DNA from: JBFJVZ01 sp041623895
Lineage (GTDB): Bacteria > Planctomycetota > Planctomycetia > Pirellulales > Pirellulaceae
Length of the DNA stretch: 19,565 nt
Assembly (NCBI GenBank): GCA_041623895.1
Contig: JBFJVZ010000094.1
Coordinates: forward strand, 1 to 19,565
Direction: 5' to 3'
Below, piece after piece: positions 1 to 7,865 of this stretch. The first letter of the stretch is position 1; every line of letters starts with the position of its first letter. The notes beneath the pieces are model-generated. The model saw only the letters and a list, made by a program, of their open reading frames with translations, made no database searches and was not told the DNA's origin. The position numbers and the translations under genes are program-made.

Positions 1-1
1 C

Positions 2-490
2 CGTGATCGTTGTCTGGCTGCCGGGATGGACGGCTATGTATCCAAACCGATTCGTCGTCGCGAACTGATCGAAGTCTTAGCATCGTTTTTCGAGCTCCAG
101 ACGCGGACTTCGGCGGAGAGCCAAGTCACCGAGACAGAGGAAACCATTGATGCAGGTCCTTTGAATTTAGACAAGGCGCTTGAGTTGACCGAAAACGACC
201 GTGATCTGCTGAAGGCGGTCGTGCGGGAATTCCTGGAAGAATCCCCAACACTGCTGCAGACCATCGATGACTCCTTGGATGGTCGCGACCAGCAAGAGCT
301 TCAGCGAGCAATCCATACACTCAAAAGCAACTTCAACAACCTGGGCATCGAAGAGATGGGTGAGCATTGTCAACTGCTGGAAGACATGGCCAGCCAGGGG
401 CGGTTGGAAGAAATTGCCCAGCGCTGGGAATCGCTAAAAGGAAGAGCCCGGCAGATCATCGGGCAGTTGCAGGAATTCTTACAGCAATAG
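2..490 (+). CDS. Hybrid histidine kinase / phosphorelay protein, C-terminal part with Hpt domain (partial)
   Basis: The reading frame is open to the left edge, so this is the 3' end of a larger gene. The first codons give RDRCLAAGMDGYVSKPI, the typical end of a response-regulator receiver domain, where the Lys of SKP is the conserved active-site lysine. A short linker follows, then a helical Hpt domain of about 100 residues with the phospho-acceptor motif IHTLKSNFNNLG; its His codon is at 314-316. A receiver plus Hpt order is known from hybrid sensor kinases of the BarA/ArcB kind, where phosphate passes from receiver Asp to Hpt His and on to a separate response regulator. The sensor and kinase domains would lie upstream, outside the window. 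The gene ends 7 bp before the end of the convergent gene at 498. The family call is firm; the signal sensed cannot be told. Confidence 0.9.
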   Translation, partial: RDRCLAAGMDGYVSKPIRRRELIEVLASFFELQTRTSAESQVTETEETIDAGPLNLDKALELTENDRDLLKAVVREFLEESPTLLQTIDDSLDGRDQQELQRAIHTLKSNFNNLGIEEMGEHCQLLEDMASQGRLEEIAQRWESLKGRARQIIGQLQEFLQQ

Positions 491-497
491 CCGCGTG

Positions 498-1217
498 CTA
501 CTTAACGATCGTGATTTTGATATCGTCGATCAGCAGCGTATCGCCGTTTTCATAGTTGCTGATTTCGCCTTCTTGCCCCCACACAATTTTCAAGGCTGGG
601 TTTGGTGATTCGTTGACGACTTCGATGAATTTGTCTCGATTGCTGCCCGTGCCGAGCGTCTTCGCAAAGGTTTGCCATTGGTCGGTCGCCTTGATTGAAC
701 CAAAATCGATGCGCGACTGGTAAGCATCGTCCACGTCCGCCTCAAAACGGCAGTTGTAAGTGGCCCCGACATGTTCTTTTCGGGGATTGGTCGCACGGTA
801 GCGAAATGAAATGGTGACTTTGCGTAAATCGTCATTGCTGATCTTGCCGGCAAAAGGGGGCAACATGATGTTGGCTTGAGCGCGTCCCTGATAAACGAAG
901 CCGCTGTAGGACGCGCTTTCGGGAAGGTCGTCGTACCGCAGCGACAAGACGCCAGGTTTCTCGTCAGGTCCTTTCGTTTCATCGTCTTCAAAGATTGTCA
1001 TCGTCAGGTTTCCGCCTTCGATCGACTCGCTCAGGTAGCTGAAAGTGTTGCGAGTCTTCTCGCTGCCGCTGTCTTCGTAATAGCCATTCATGTTGGTCGT
1101 CTGCTGGCCGTCGACATCGGAAAAATTATCGGCGAAAACGATTTTCGGTTCTTGCGCCATCGCGGGAAAGGCGGCCAGTACCGCAAGCATCATCAGGGTC
1201 GTCAGGCGAAGGATCAT
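498..1217 (-). CDS. Secreted hypothetical protein, beta-rich
   Basis: This encodes a 239-residue protein that I do not recognise. The frame extends upstream, but I place the start at the ATG at 1217. It opens a clear signal peptide (MILRLTTLMMLAVLAAFPAMAQ, cleavage likely after AMA) and has AAGGAA a few bases upstream as ribosome binding site. The mature part is acidic and rich in alternating hydrophobic residues. It has segments such as RKVTISFRYRA and TLLIDDIKITIV, the edge-strand pattern of jelly-roll carbohydrate-binding-like domains, so a binding or structural role outside the cytoplasm is possible. That is inference from pattern only. It is the last gene of the minus-strand run 3270-498, 53 bp after the previous stop. 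Confidence 0.75.
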   Translation of the reverse strand: MILRLTTLMMLAVLAAFPAMAQEPKIVFADNFSDVDGQQTTNMNGYYEDSGSEKTRNTFSYLSESIEGGNLTMTIFEDDETKGPDEKPGVLSLRYDDLPESASYSGFVYQGRAQANIMLPPFAGKISNDDLRKVTISFRYRATNPRKEHVGATYNCRFEADVDDAYQSRIDFGSIKATDQWQTFAKTLGTGSNRDKFIEVVNESPNPALKIVWGQEGEISNYENGDTLLIDDIKITIVK

Positions 1218-1270
1218 GGTGTTTCCTTTATGCGAGTCATCGATCCGACCGGCCATTCCGCTGACGAACC

Positions 1271-2173
1271 TCACTTGATGGGGTACGGAATCACGGGCGT
1301 CAATTCCAATGATAACTTTAGTTGTTCAGCTTCGCGTTCCAAGCCGGCTGCCTCGAATTTGTCGCGCAGTAGCAATAGCGGACCGGTTTGCAGCACCATC
1401 GGTAGCTGTTCGGTTTTTTCTTGCCAACTGCTGGCTTGTTCTGCGACTTGTGGCGGCGTCGCGGTGCGCCACATCAATGACTCGGCAAACCGGGCTAAGA
1501 CGGGGCGATTGGCGTCGACCGATATTCGTTTTAGCTCTGCAGCCGCCGGGGAGCGATTTGGGGAGGAGAGCAGCCAGCTGGCCGCCACCAATCGTACGGC
1601 CGGCGATGGGTCCGCAAGCCGCTGAGCTGCCGCTTCGATCGATGCAGCAGGTTGCTGCTGGTTCTCCCAGGCAATCGGTAGCCAGGCGAGCACGTAGGGA
1701 GCGAGCGGTCGCGTATCAAGCTGTGACACCAGCTCCAGCGCGATCTGGCCGCGCGAACTTCTTTTGGCCGCATAGGCAGCCAACATGGAGAGCCATTGCT
1801 GTCGCCAAACCGGAGGACGCTCAGCGAGCGAATCGATCAGCGGTCGCAGCGCGCCGGCATAGTCGCCGTCCGCAAACAGTTCTAATGCGGCGGTTTCTTT
1901 TTCCGAGACGCTACCGGGCCGAATCCAGAGCACACGATCGCCCGCGATCCGCCTGGGCACTTCATCACCCGTGACCAAGATGGCAAGCTGCTTGTTGTCC
2001 AGGCTGACGATCGTGCCCGAGATCACGGTGACCGGCTGTGGATACCAGCGGCTGGCTGTTTCGGTACGCTTGCTCGGCGCCAGCCAAACTTGATCGGCCG
2101 CGTCCGCTTGTGCAATGACTTCAGTTGAAACCAGTCCGATTAGCACACAACAAATCAATCGGAGCATGCTCAC
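1271..2173 (-). CDS. Secreted helical-repeat protein of the VWA operon, function unknown
   Basis: This is a protein of about 300 residues. The GTG at 2173 overlaps the TGA of the VWA gene by 4 bp (GTGA) and is preceded by AAGGAA, which favours it; an in-frame ATG lies two codons later at 2167. Residues 1-22 form a signal peptide ending in VIAQ. Residues about 50-88 look like a small beta domain (GTIVSLDNKQLAILVTGDEV). The rest, from about 92, is alanine-rich and helical, with repeats such as ALELFADGDYAGALRPL and PSPAVRLVAASWLLSS that resemble TPR or HEAT helical pairs. The overlap implies translational coupling to the VWA protein, so it probably works with it in the periplasm. I cannot assign a family by name. 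Confidence 0.8.
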   Translation of the reverse strand: MSMLRLICCVLIGLVSTEVIAQADAADQVWLAPSKRTETASRWYPQPVTVISGTIVSLDNKQLAILVTGDEVPRRIAGDRVLWIRPGSVSEKETAALELFADGDYAGALRPLIDSLAERPPVWRQQWLSMLAAYAAKRSSRGQIALELVSQLDTRPLAPYVLAWLPIAWENQQQPAASIEAAAQRLADPSPAVRLVAASWLLSSPNRSPAAAELKRISVDANRPVLARFAESLMWRTATPPQVAEQASSWQEKTEQLPMVLQTGPLLLLRDKFEAAGLEREAEQLKLSLELTPVIPYPIK

Positions 2174-3270
2174 GGAGATTCCTTAGTGTCGCCTGCTGCG
2201 GGCTCTGCGATCTTTAGACCACGTACATCAATGTATTTATATTGACCGTCGTTTTGCGCTGCCAGCTCACGCAAGAAGCTGTCACGCGGCGAGATCGGGT
2301 CGCTGCCAAATTCAATCGCATGAATCGTGGTACCGGCTTGGGCGGCACGGCGACGGATTTCGGACAACTGCGATTCTGACAGGCGGGGGATTCGTGCATC
2401 GGTCAAAAAGAAAATTACATCGGGCGACATCCGCAAAGCCAGTTTCAGAGCGGTATCGTGCTCGGTGGCCCCAGAGGCTCGGATCGATTCAATGTAACGT
2501 TCCGCGCGAGCGACCGATGAACCTTCTCCCGAGATCAATTGCAGCGGAGAGTTGGAAAACTTGAATGGTTTCGGTGTGTGGTTGTAGAAGATGATTTGGA
2601 ACTGCTGTTTCTCAGTCAGGGAGCGAATGCTGCGGATCAATTCACTCTTGGCAGCGCGCAGCGGTTTTCCGCCATAACCATTCATGCTGTTGGAGCGATC
2701 AAAGACATACACGAACCGTGAACCGCTGCCGGAGATACCAAAGACCATCGTCGTGGTTTCGCTACCGGTCGACGGCGAGTTCTTTCCTGACGCGGTACCG
2801 AAGGCATCGCCCGATAAATTCGTTTCTCCCGCCAGCCCACTGCCCGAGACTGGGGCGGGTGTGGCTTCCATTGCGTTCAGGATGCCGGTCAGGTCGATGG
2901 GGGGCGTCAGCTCAGCCGGCGGCGCGGCGGACGCCGCGGCACTGCTGGTTTGTGTCTGCTGGGACTGTGTTTCCGGCTCTGTTTGGACCAATTTGGCGGC
3001 GTCGACATAACGATCGCGATCGGGCATCCGGTGGACCAAGGCAATCCCAACGGGACGATCGATTTGCTCGCCGCTGCCCTTGGGATTGTGGGACCAGACC
3101 AGCCCGATCACCGTCAGCAGCACAACATGGAACAGCAATGACATCATCAACGCCGGCACTGATCGCTGCGGAACCATCAGCTCGGGCGACGTTATCTCCA
3201 CCGGTTCGGGGGCCTGGATGGGGCGCGCGGCGGCAGAATTCGTTGGGTTTTCCAATGCTTTGCCAGCCAT
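2170..3270 (-). CDS. Membrane-anchored von Willebrand factor type A domain protein
   Basis: This 366-residue protein has three parts. A proline-rich N-terminal tail of about 38 residues is followed by one transmembrane helix at about 40-60 (MMSLLFHVVLLTVIGLVW), giving a TonB-like topology. A long low-complexity linker rich in Gln, Ser, Ala and Pro runs to about 175. The rest is a VWA domain from about 184 to the C terminus. Its metal-ion-dependent adhesion site is visible as D191-R-S193-N-S195, with Thr269 in GATEHDTAL and Asp291 in FFLTDA. All MIDAS positions are present, so the domain should bind a divalent metal and a protein ligand. It heads a minus-strand operon and is divergent from metK. 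No strong Shine-Dalgarno sequence precedes the ATG. The domain call is secure; the partner is unknown. Confidence 0.9.
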   Translation of the reverse strand: MAGKALENPTNSAAARPIQAPEPVEITSPELMVPQRSVPALMMSLLFHVVLLTVIGLVWSHNPKGSGEQIDRPVGIALVHRMPDRDRYVDAAKLVQTEPETQSQQTQTSSAAASAAPPAELTPPIDLTGILNAMEATPAPVSGSGLAGETNLSGDAFGTASGKNSPSTGSETTTMVFGISGSGSRFVYVFDRSNSMNGYGGKPLRAAKSELIRSIRSLTEKQQFQIIFYNHTPKPFKFSNSPLQLISGEGSSVARAERYIESIRASGATEHDTALKLALRMSPDVIFFLTDARIPRLSESQLSEIRRRAAQAGTTIHAIEFGSDPISPRDSFLRELAAQNDGQYKYIDVRGLKIAEPAAGDTKESP

Positions 3271-3466
3271 GATTGATCGGGATTCGGAGAAGATTCGGCC
3301 TCTGGCGGGATCCAGCTGCCCACTTAGCCGACGCGATTGCGGCAGTTGTGCTTCTCAGATCCGACCTCGCCAATTACTTTATTGAGATCTAATTCTAGAC
3401 GCTTGTCCGCGATCCGGTGGCAATCGATTCTACAGACACGATCACTTTTTTGTGGAGATGACCGAC
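3271..3466. promoter_or_regulatory. Divergent intergenic region between the VWA operon and metK
   Basis: This stretch of about 196 bp separates two divergent transcription units and must contain both promoters. It is AT-richer near 3371-3400. I could not fit a convincing -35/-10 pair in either direction. I looked for the core elements of SAM-responsive riboswitches expected in front of a metK gene and did not see them. The only clear signal is GGAG at 3454-3457, which sits 9 bases before a GTG at 3467 and supports that codon as the metK start. Confidence 0.4.
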
Positions 3467-4648
3467 GTGAGCGACGCTCGATATCTATTTACCAGCGAAT
3501 CCGTAAGCATGGGCCACCCGGATAAGCTGGCCGATCGAATCTCTGATGGGATTCTGGACGCGCTGTTCGAGCAAGATCCCCACAGCCGTGTTGCTTGCGA
3601 AACGATGGTCACCACTGGGATGGCGATTGTTGCCGGCGAGATTTCGACGAAGGCAAACGTCAAGTATTCCGATATCGTCCGCCAAGTCATCAATGAAGTT
3701 GGTTACACCGATGACAAGATGGGAATCTGTGGCGACACCTGCGCCGTGCTGGTGTCGCTGGATACACAAAGTCCCGACATTGCCCAAGGCGTCGACGCGG
3801 ATGAGGCGAGCGGAAAAGACGTCGGTGCCGGTGACCAGGGCCTGATGTTCGGTTACGCCTGCAAAGATACCCCCGAATTGATGCCGATGCCGATCGCACT
3901 GGCCCATCGCATCATCAATCGAATCACCGAGGCCCGTTTCAATAAAGAAGTTGATTGGTTGCGGCCGGACAACAAGTCTCAAGTAACCGTCGAGTATGAC
4001 GGTACCACGCCGGTGCGAATCGATACGGTGGTCGTCAGTGCGCAGCACAGCCCGGATGTGTCCAATGAAGAAATCAAGAAGTTCATCATCGAGAAAGTCA
4101 TCAAGCCGTCACTGCCAGCCGAACTGGACAAGGGTGACATTACCTACCACATCAACCCGACGGGAAAGTTTGTTGTCGGTGGACCCCATGGGGACTGCGG
4201 TTTGACGGGTCGCAAAATCATCGTCGATACCTACGGTGGCTGGGGACGTCACGGCGGTGGTGCCTTCAGCGGCAAGGATCCGACAAAGGTTGACCGCAGC
4301 GCCGCTTACATGGCACGTTACGTTGCCAAGAACATTGTCGCATCCGGTTTGGCTGACCGTTGTGAAGTGCAATTGGCTTATGCAATCGGCGTAGCCGATC
4401 CCGTCAGTGTTCACGTCGATACGGAGGGAACCGGAAAAATCGATGACGAGAAAATTTGCGATCTCGTTCGACAGATCTTTCCCTTGAAGCCAGCCGGCAT
4501 CATCGATCATCTGAAACTTCGACGCCCCGTCTTCAAGGTCACCACGGCCGGTGGTCACTTCGGCCGCGCAGGTGAGACGTTTACTTGGGAAAAGACCGAC
4601 AAGGCGGATGAGTTGGCCGCTGCCGCTGGTGCAGTTGCCACGGCATAA
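3467..4648 (+). CDS. metK: S-adenosylmethionine synthase (methionine adenosyltransferase)
   Basis: The enzyme makes S-adenosylmethionine from methionine and ATP, releasing phosphate and diphosphate; it is a cytoplasmic tetramer needing magnesium and potassium. With the GTG start the protein has 393 residues, close to the usual 380-400. Visible family motifs are GHPDK near the N terminus (ATP and metal site), GAGDQGLMFGYA in the middle, and GGGAFSGKDPTKVDRSAAYM in the C-terminal third. The frame stays open upstream to a GTG at 3452 and an ATG at 3458. Those starts would leave GGAG touching or inside the gene, while GTG 3467 gives MSDARYLFTSESVSMGHPDK and proper spacing, so I prefer it. A phosphoesterase gene follows 18 bp later, probably co-transcribed. 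Function is certain; the start is less so. Confidence 0.97.
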   Translation: MSDARYLFTSESVSMGHPDKLADRISDGILDALFEQDPHSRVACETMVTTGMAIVAGEISTKANVKYSDIVRQVINEVGYTDDKMGICGDTCAVLVSLDTQSPDIAQGVDADEASGKDVGAGDQGLMFGYACKDTPELMPMPIALAHRIINRITEARFNKEVDWLRPDNKSQVTVEYDGTTPVRIDTVVVSAQHSPDVSNEEIKKFIIEKVIKPSLPAELDKGDITYHINPTGKFVVGGPHGDCGLTGRKIIVDTYGGWGRHGGGAFSGKDPTKVDRSAAYMARYVAKNIVASGLADRCEVQLAYAIGVADPVSVHVDTEGTGKIDDEKICDLVRQIFPLKPAGIIDHLKLRRPVFKVTTAGGHFGRAGETFTWEKTDKADELAAAAGAVATA

Positions 4649-4666
4649 CCGTTTCGAGCATCACGG

Positions 4667-5500
4667 ATGCCGACGCGTCTTGCCTGGCTAACCGATCCGC
4701 ACTTGAACCATGTTTCCTTGCACGCCTGGGAGCGATGGCTCGCTGCTGTGTCGTCGCTGGATCCCGAGGCGGTTGTGATCACGGGCGACATTTCCGAAGG
4801 CGACGATGTTGTTTTTCAGCTGGATCGACTCGCCTCGCAAATCGCTGTGCCCATTTATTTTGTGCTTGGCAATCACGATTTCTACCAAAGCTCCATTGCC
4901 AAAACTCGCCAACGAGTGATTCAGGCAGCTCGCGACGATCCGCGTCTGCATTATCTGACCGATCGCGGTCCATTTGAACTGCAGGATGGCGTGTTTTTGG
5001 TCGGCGAAGACGGCTGGGGGGACGCTACGCTCGGCGATTATGAGAACTCGCTGGTTCGGCTTAATGATTTCGCCATGATCGAGGATTTTGCCCGCAGCGA
5101 ACCTGCCCACTGGAAGCGAATGCTGGTCCAGCAAGGGGAACAATCGGCCGCCCGACTAGCGGAAAAAATCAGACGCTTGCCGGCCGACGCCAGCGGTGTC
5201 CTGGTCGCCACTCACGTTCCCCCGTTTCGCCAGTCGTGTTGGTACGAAGGCCACACGACCGACGACAATTGGGCACCATTCTTTGTTTGCGGCTGCGTCG
5301 GAAGGGTGTTGGATCAGGCCAGTCAAGATCGGCCGACATGCATGTTTACCGTTTTATGTGGCCACACGCATCACGAAGGCATCGCCAATTTGCGCGACAA
5401 TTTGATCGTCTACACGGGCGCGGCACAGTACGGATCGCCGGACGTCGAGGCCACGATCGAGATTACCAGCGGCAAAGTCGTGTTTCACTCGGCAAGATGA
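4667..5500 (+). CDS. Calcineurin-like metallophosphoesterase
   Basis: This 277-residue protein carries the complete metallophosphoesterase signature: D10-P-H12 (TDPHLN), G-D41 (VITGDIS), G-N69-H70-D (LGNHDFY), H183 (ATHVPP) and G-H233-T-H235 (CGHTHHEG). These residues bind two metal ions in the family and hydrolyse phosphomono- or phosphodiesters. No signal peptide or membrane segment is seen, so it is probably cytoplasmic. A specific substrate such as a cyclic nucleotide, nucleotide sugar or nucleic acid cannot be read from the sequence. It lies 18 bp behind metK on the same strand and may share its transcript, but no metabolic link to SAM synthesis is evident. The ATG at 4667 starts directly with the first beta strand, as expected. 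Confidence 0.93.
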   Translation: MPTRLAWLTDPHLNHVSLHAWERWLAAVSSLDPEAVVITGDISEGDDVVFQLDRLASQIAVPIYFVLGNHDFYQSSIAKTRQRVIQAARDDPRLHYLTDRGPFELQDGVFLVGEDGWGDATLGDYENSLVRLNDFAMIEDFARSEPAHWKRMLVQQGEQSAARLAEKIRRLPADASGVLVATHVPPFRQSCWYEGHTTDDNWAPFFVCGCVGRVLDQASQDRPTCMFTVLCGHTHHEGIANLRDNLIVYTGAAQYGSPDVEATIEITSGKVVFHSAR

Positions 5501-5559
5501 TGCTCACAAACCAAAGTAGGCCAGACCCGTCCTGGCGCTAAGCGGAAAATCTCCCGGCG

Positions 5560-6822
5560 TTAGGAACGCATTTGGCTCCACAGTGCCAACATCTCGATCA
5601 AGTGTTCGATCGCCTCGACCATCTCATCCAAACAGGCGTATTCGCGAACACTGTGGATGTTGTGTTGGCCGCTGGAGAGATTGGGCGTGGGCAATCCTTT
5701 TTCGGTCAGTTGGCTGCCGTCGGTGCCGCCGCGGACGATGGTCTTGGTGCAAGCCCGGCCCAGATTCTGAAAAGCTTGCTCGGCCAAGCTGACCGCTTCC
5801 GGCAAATCCGCCATCCCGTCGCGAAGATTGCGATACTGTCGGCGCACCGCAACGTCGACTGTCAAGCCTGGTGTTTTGGCTGCGGCCGCCTCAGCCGTCG
5901 CACGAACGACTTGGGCGTACGCTTGCAAATCCTCCGACTCGAAAGACCGCAGGATCAGTTCGACGGTCGCCTCTCCAACGCCGCCAGAAATCGCGTGCGG
6001 GTGAATGAAGCCTTCGCGGCCACTGGTCGTTTCCGGCGTGCAACTGTCCCTCGCCAGGGCGGCGACAAAATCACAAGCACCGCGCATGGCGTTGACCATC
6101 CGGTCCTTGGCGATGGCCGGGTGAATATTGTGGCCGCTGAAACGCACGGTGGCAGCGTCGGCAGAAAAAGTCTCCACATCAATCGTGCCGGCACCACCCC
6201 CATCAAGCGTGTAAGCGACGGTCGCGTCCAACTTGGCCAGGTCGATTTTTTCCGTGCCGCGACCGATTTCCTCGTCGCAAGTCAGCAGCACGCGCACCGG
6301 GCCATGCATCAGTTGCGGATTCTCGATCAAAGTTTCCGCCAACTCCATGATGATGGCCACACCCGCCTTATCGTCGCCACCCAATAGTGTCGTGCCGTCG
6401 CTGGTAATCAGAGTCTTACCAATGAGTTTTTCCAGATCCGGCGAGCCAGCGACGTCGATTCCGGTTCCCGAGGGCAATCGAATGTCGCCGCCCTGATAAC
6501 ACTCAATGACTTGCGGATCGACATTCTCGCTGGGCGCTTCCGGGGACGTGTCCAGGTGAGCGACAAATGCGACCGCCGGGCTGACTCCACCATCGGTCGC
6601 AGGCACGCCTGCCCAGACCAGCGAGTTTTCGTCTTGGTGAGCATCCTGGGCGCTCATCGCCGCAAGTTCATCAAGGAGGATTTTACCAAGCTCGCGCTGC
6701 GACGAGGTGCTTGGATAAATGTCGCTAGCGGGATCGGATGCCGTGCCCACACGGACATAGCGAAGAAATCGTTCCAGCAGCCGTCCCCGGTTAATTTCGA
6801 CGGTTGGGTGTGCTCTGGTCAT
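5560..6822 (-). CDS. pepT: Peptidase T (tripeptide aminopeptidase, M20B zinc peptidase)
   Basis: Peptidase T removes the N-terminal residue from tripeptides in the cytoplasm and uses two zinc ions. The 420-residue protein is close to the usual length of about 408. Metal ligands and catalytic residues match the family: H89 and D91 in FVAHLDTSPE, D150 in LLGGDDKAGVA, the E184-E185 pair in TCDEEIGRG, D207 in YTLDGGG and H390 in SSGQHNIHS. The typical substrate segment IVRGGTDGSQLTEKGLPTPN is also present. The ATG at 6822 is preceded by GGAG at good spacing. The gene converges on the phosphoesterase gene, 59 bp away, and is divergent from the exonuclease gene, 92 bp away, so it is likely a single-gene unit. 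Confidence 0.95.
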   Translation of the reverse strand: MTRAHPTVEINRGRLLERFLRYVRVGTASDPASDIYPSTSSQRELGKILLDELAAMSAQDAHQDENSLVWAGVPATDGGVSPAVAFVAHLDTSPEAPSENVDPQVIECYQGGDIRLPSGTGIDVAGSPDLEKLIGKTLITSDGTTLLGGDDKAGVAIIMELAETLIENPQLMHGPVRVLLTCDEEIGRGTEKIDLAKLDATVAYTLDGGGAGTIDVETFSADAATVRFSGHNIHPAIAKDRMVNAMRGACDFVAALARDSCTPETTSGREGFIHPHAISGGVGEATVELILRSFESEDLQAYAQVVRATAEAAAAKTPGLTVDVAVRRQYRNLRDGMADLPEAVSLAEQAFQNLGRACTKTIVRGGTDGSQLTEKGLPTPNLSSGQHNIHSVREYACLDEMVEAIEHLIEMLALWSQMRS

Positions 6823-6914
6823 GATCGCTCCAGCGGGGACTCCCTGCTGCGATGTTATGGTAAAGTGTGATTGTGGTGTTGGTTCAACTCATTCGGTAGC
6901 CCGGCAGATCTTCG

Positions 6915-7739
6915 ATGGCAGAACAAGTTTCGTATTTGATCTTTGATGCGGAAAGTGTCGCCGATAAGGAATTGATCGCCAAGGTGCGTTACGCCGAAGA
7001 GGATTTATCACCGCAAGAGGCTTTCCAGAAGTATCGGGCGGAGTTGATGGATGTGAAAGGTACGACATTCATTCCCTTCACCTACCAGATTCCGACTGCG
7101 GTCGTGGTAGCAAAAATCGGCACCAAATTCCAAATGTTGGATCTGGTTTCATTGGATGAGCCCGAATTTCGCAGCCATGTGATGACCGCGCATTTTTGGA
7201 AAGGCTGGGAACTGTATCGGCGCCCCACCTGGGTGACGTTTAACGGCCGAAGTTTCGATATCCCGCTCATGGAAATGGCCGCATTTCGGCACGGAATCTC
7301 GCTGAAACGTTGGTTTCACAGCGATGGCTACAAGTCACCGCGCCATCGCTATTCGATGGAGTCGCATCTCGATCTGCAGGAACTGCTGACCAATTTTGGC
7401 GCCGTTCGCTTCAACGGTGGACTGAATCTGGCTGCGCAACTATTGGGCAAGCCGGGGAAGATGGAGATGACTGGCGATCACGTCCAGGAGAAATTCGACG
7501 ATGGCGATTTGCAGTCAATTAGCGATTATTGCCGCTGTGACGTGCTGGACACCTACTTTGTTTTTTTGCGGACCATGGTGCTCACCGGGCAACTGACCCT
7601 GGAGGAGGAATTGAAACTCGTCGCCGACACAAAACAGTGGATCGAAAAGCGAGCCCAGGAGTGTGCTGCGTATCGTGACTATTTGGAGCACTGGGACGAT
7701 TGGCACGATCCCTGGGAGGCGGAAGAGCTGGTGACGTGA
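6915..7739 (+). CDS. Predicted 3'-5' exonuclease related to the PolB exonuclease domain
   Basis: This 274-residue protein shows the three exonuclease motifs of the DEDDy class: motif I as D11-x-E13 (FDAES), motif II as N110-G-R-S-F-D115 (TFNGRSFDIPL), and motif III as Y205-x3-D209 (DYCRCDVLDTY). This pattern fits the stand-alone family described as a 3'-5' exonuclease related to the proofreading domain of family B DNA polymerases (PF10108). The expected activity is metal-dependent removal of nucleotides from DNA or RNA 3' ends; the physiological substrate is not established from sequence. It is cytoplasmic, with no signal peptide. The Shine-Dalgarno sequence is weak. It is divergent from pepT and followed by a terminator at 7816-7842, so it is probably monocistronic. 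Confidence 0.88.
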   Translation: MAEQVSYLIFDAESVADKELIAKVRYAEEDLSPQEAFQKYRAELMDVKGTTFIPFTYQIPTAVVVAKIGTKFQMLDLVSLDEPEFRSHVMTAHFWKGWELYRRPTWVTFNGRSFDIPLMEMAAFRHGISLKRWFHSDGYKSPRHRYSMESHLDLQELLTNFGAVRFNGGLNLAAQLLGKPGKMEMTGDHVQEKFDDGDLQSISDYCRCDVLDTYFVFLRTMVLTGQLTLEEELKLVADTKQWIEKRAQECAAYRDYLEHWDDWHDPWEAEELVT

Positions 7740-7815
7740 AACAAATTGTGAAACCGGGATTCACCTTTACGTTGACGTCGCACCATGTTTACTGTCCCCG
7801 TGTCTGGATGTTCAC

Positions 7816-7842
7816 AAGCGCGCTCGCCTGAAGCGCTTTTTT
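7816..7842 (+). terminator. Intrinsic terminator after the exonuclease gene
   Basis: A six-base-pair stem AAGCGC/GCGCTT with an 11-base loop runs directly into a run of six T at 7837-7842. It lies 77 bp after the exonuclease stop codon and ahead of the large secreted-protein gene, so it probably isolates the two transcripts. Confidence 0.6.
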
Positions 7843-7865
7843 AAAAACGGTCACACGAAATCTTT

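Noticed and set aside
876..1625. Plus-strand open frame of 249 codons spanning two minus-strand genes
   Set aside because: It is antisense to two well-supported secreted-protein genes, has no recognisable domain and bridges their intergenic gap; it is a shadow frame.
3271..3466. SAM or SAH riboswitch in front of metK
   Set aside because: No core of SAM-I, SAM-II or SAH classes could be recognised on the plus strand; a covariance-model search would settle it.
3485..4558. Two minus-strand open frames of 187 and 149 codons
   Set aside because: Both are antisense to metK and show no family features.
5516..5540. Possible bidirectional terminator between the phosphoesterase and pepT genes
   Set aside because: GCCAG/CTGGC gives only a short stem with a bulge above it, and neither side has a T-tract.
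5572..6387. Plus-strand open frame of 271 codons
   Set aside because: It lies entirely antisense to pepT, whose catalytic motifs are all present; there is no domain or ribosome binding site.
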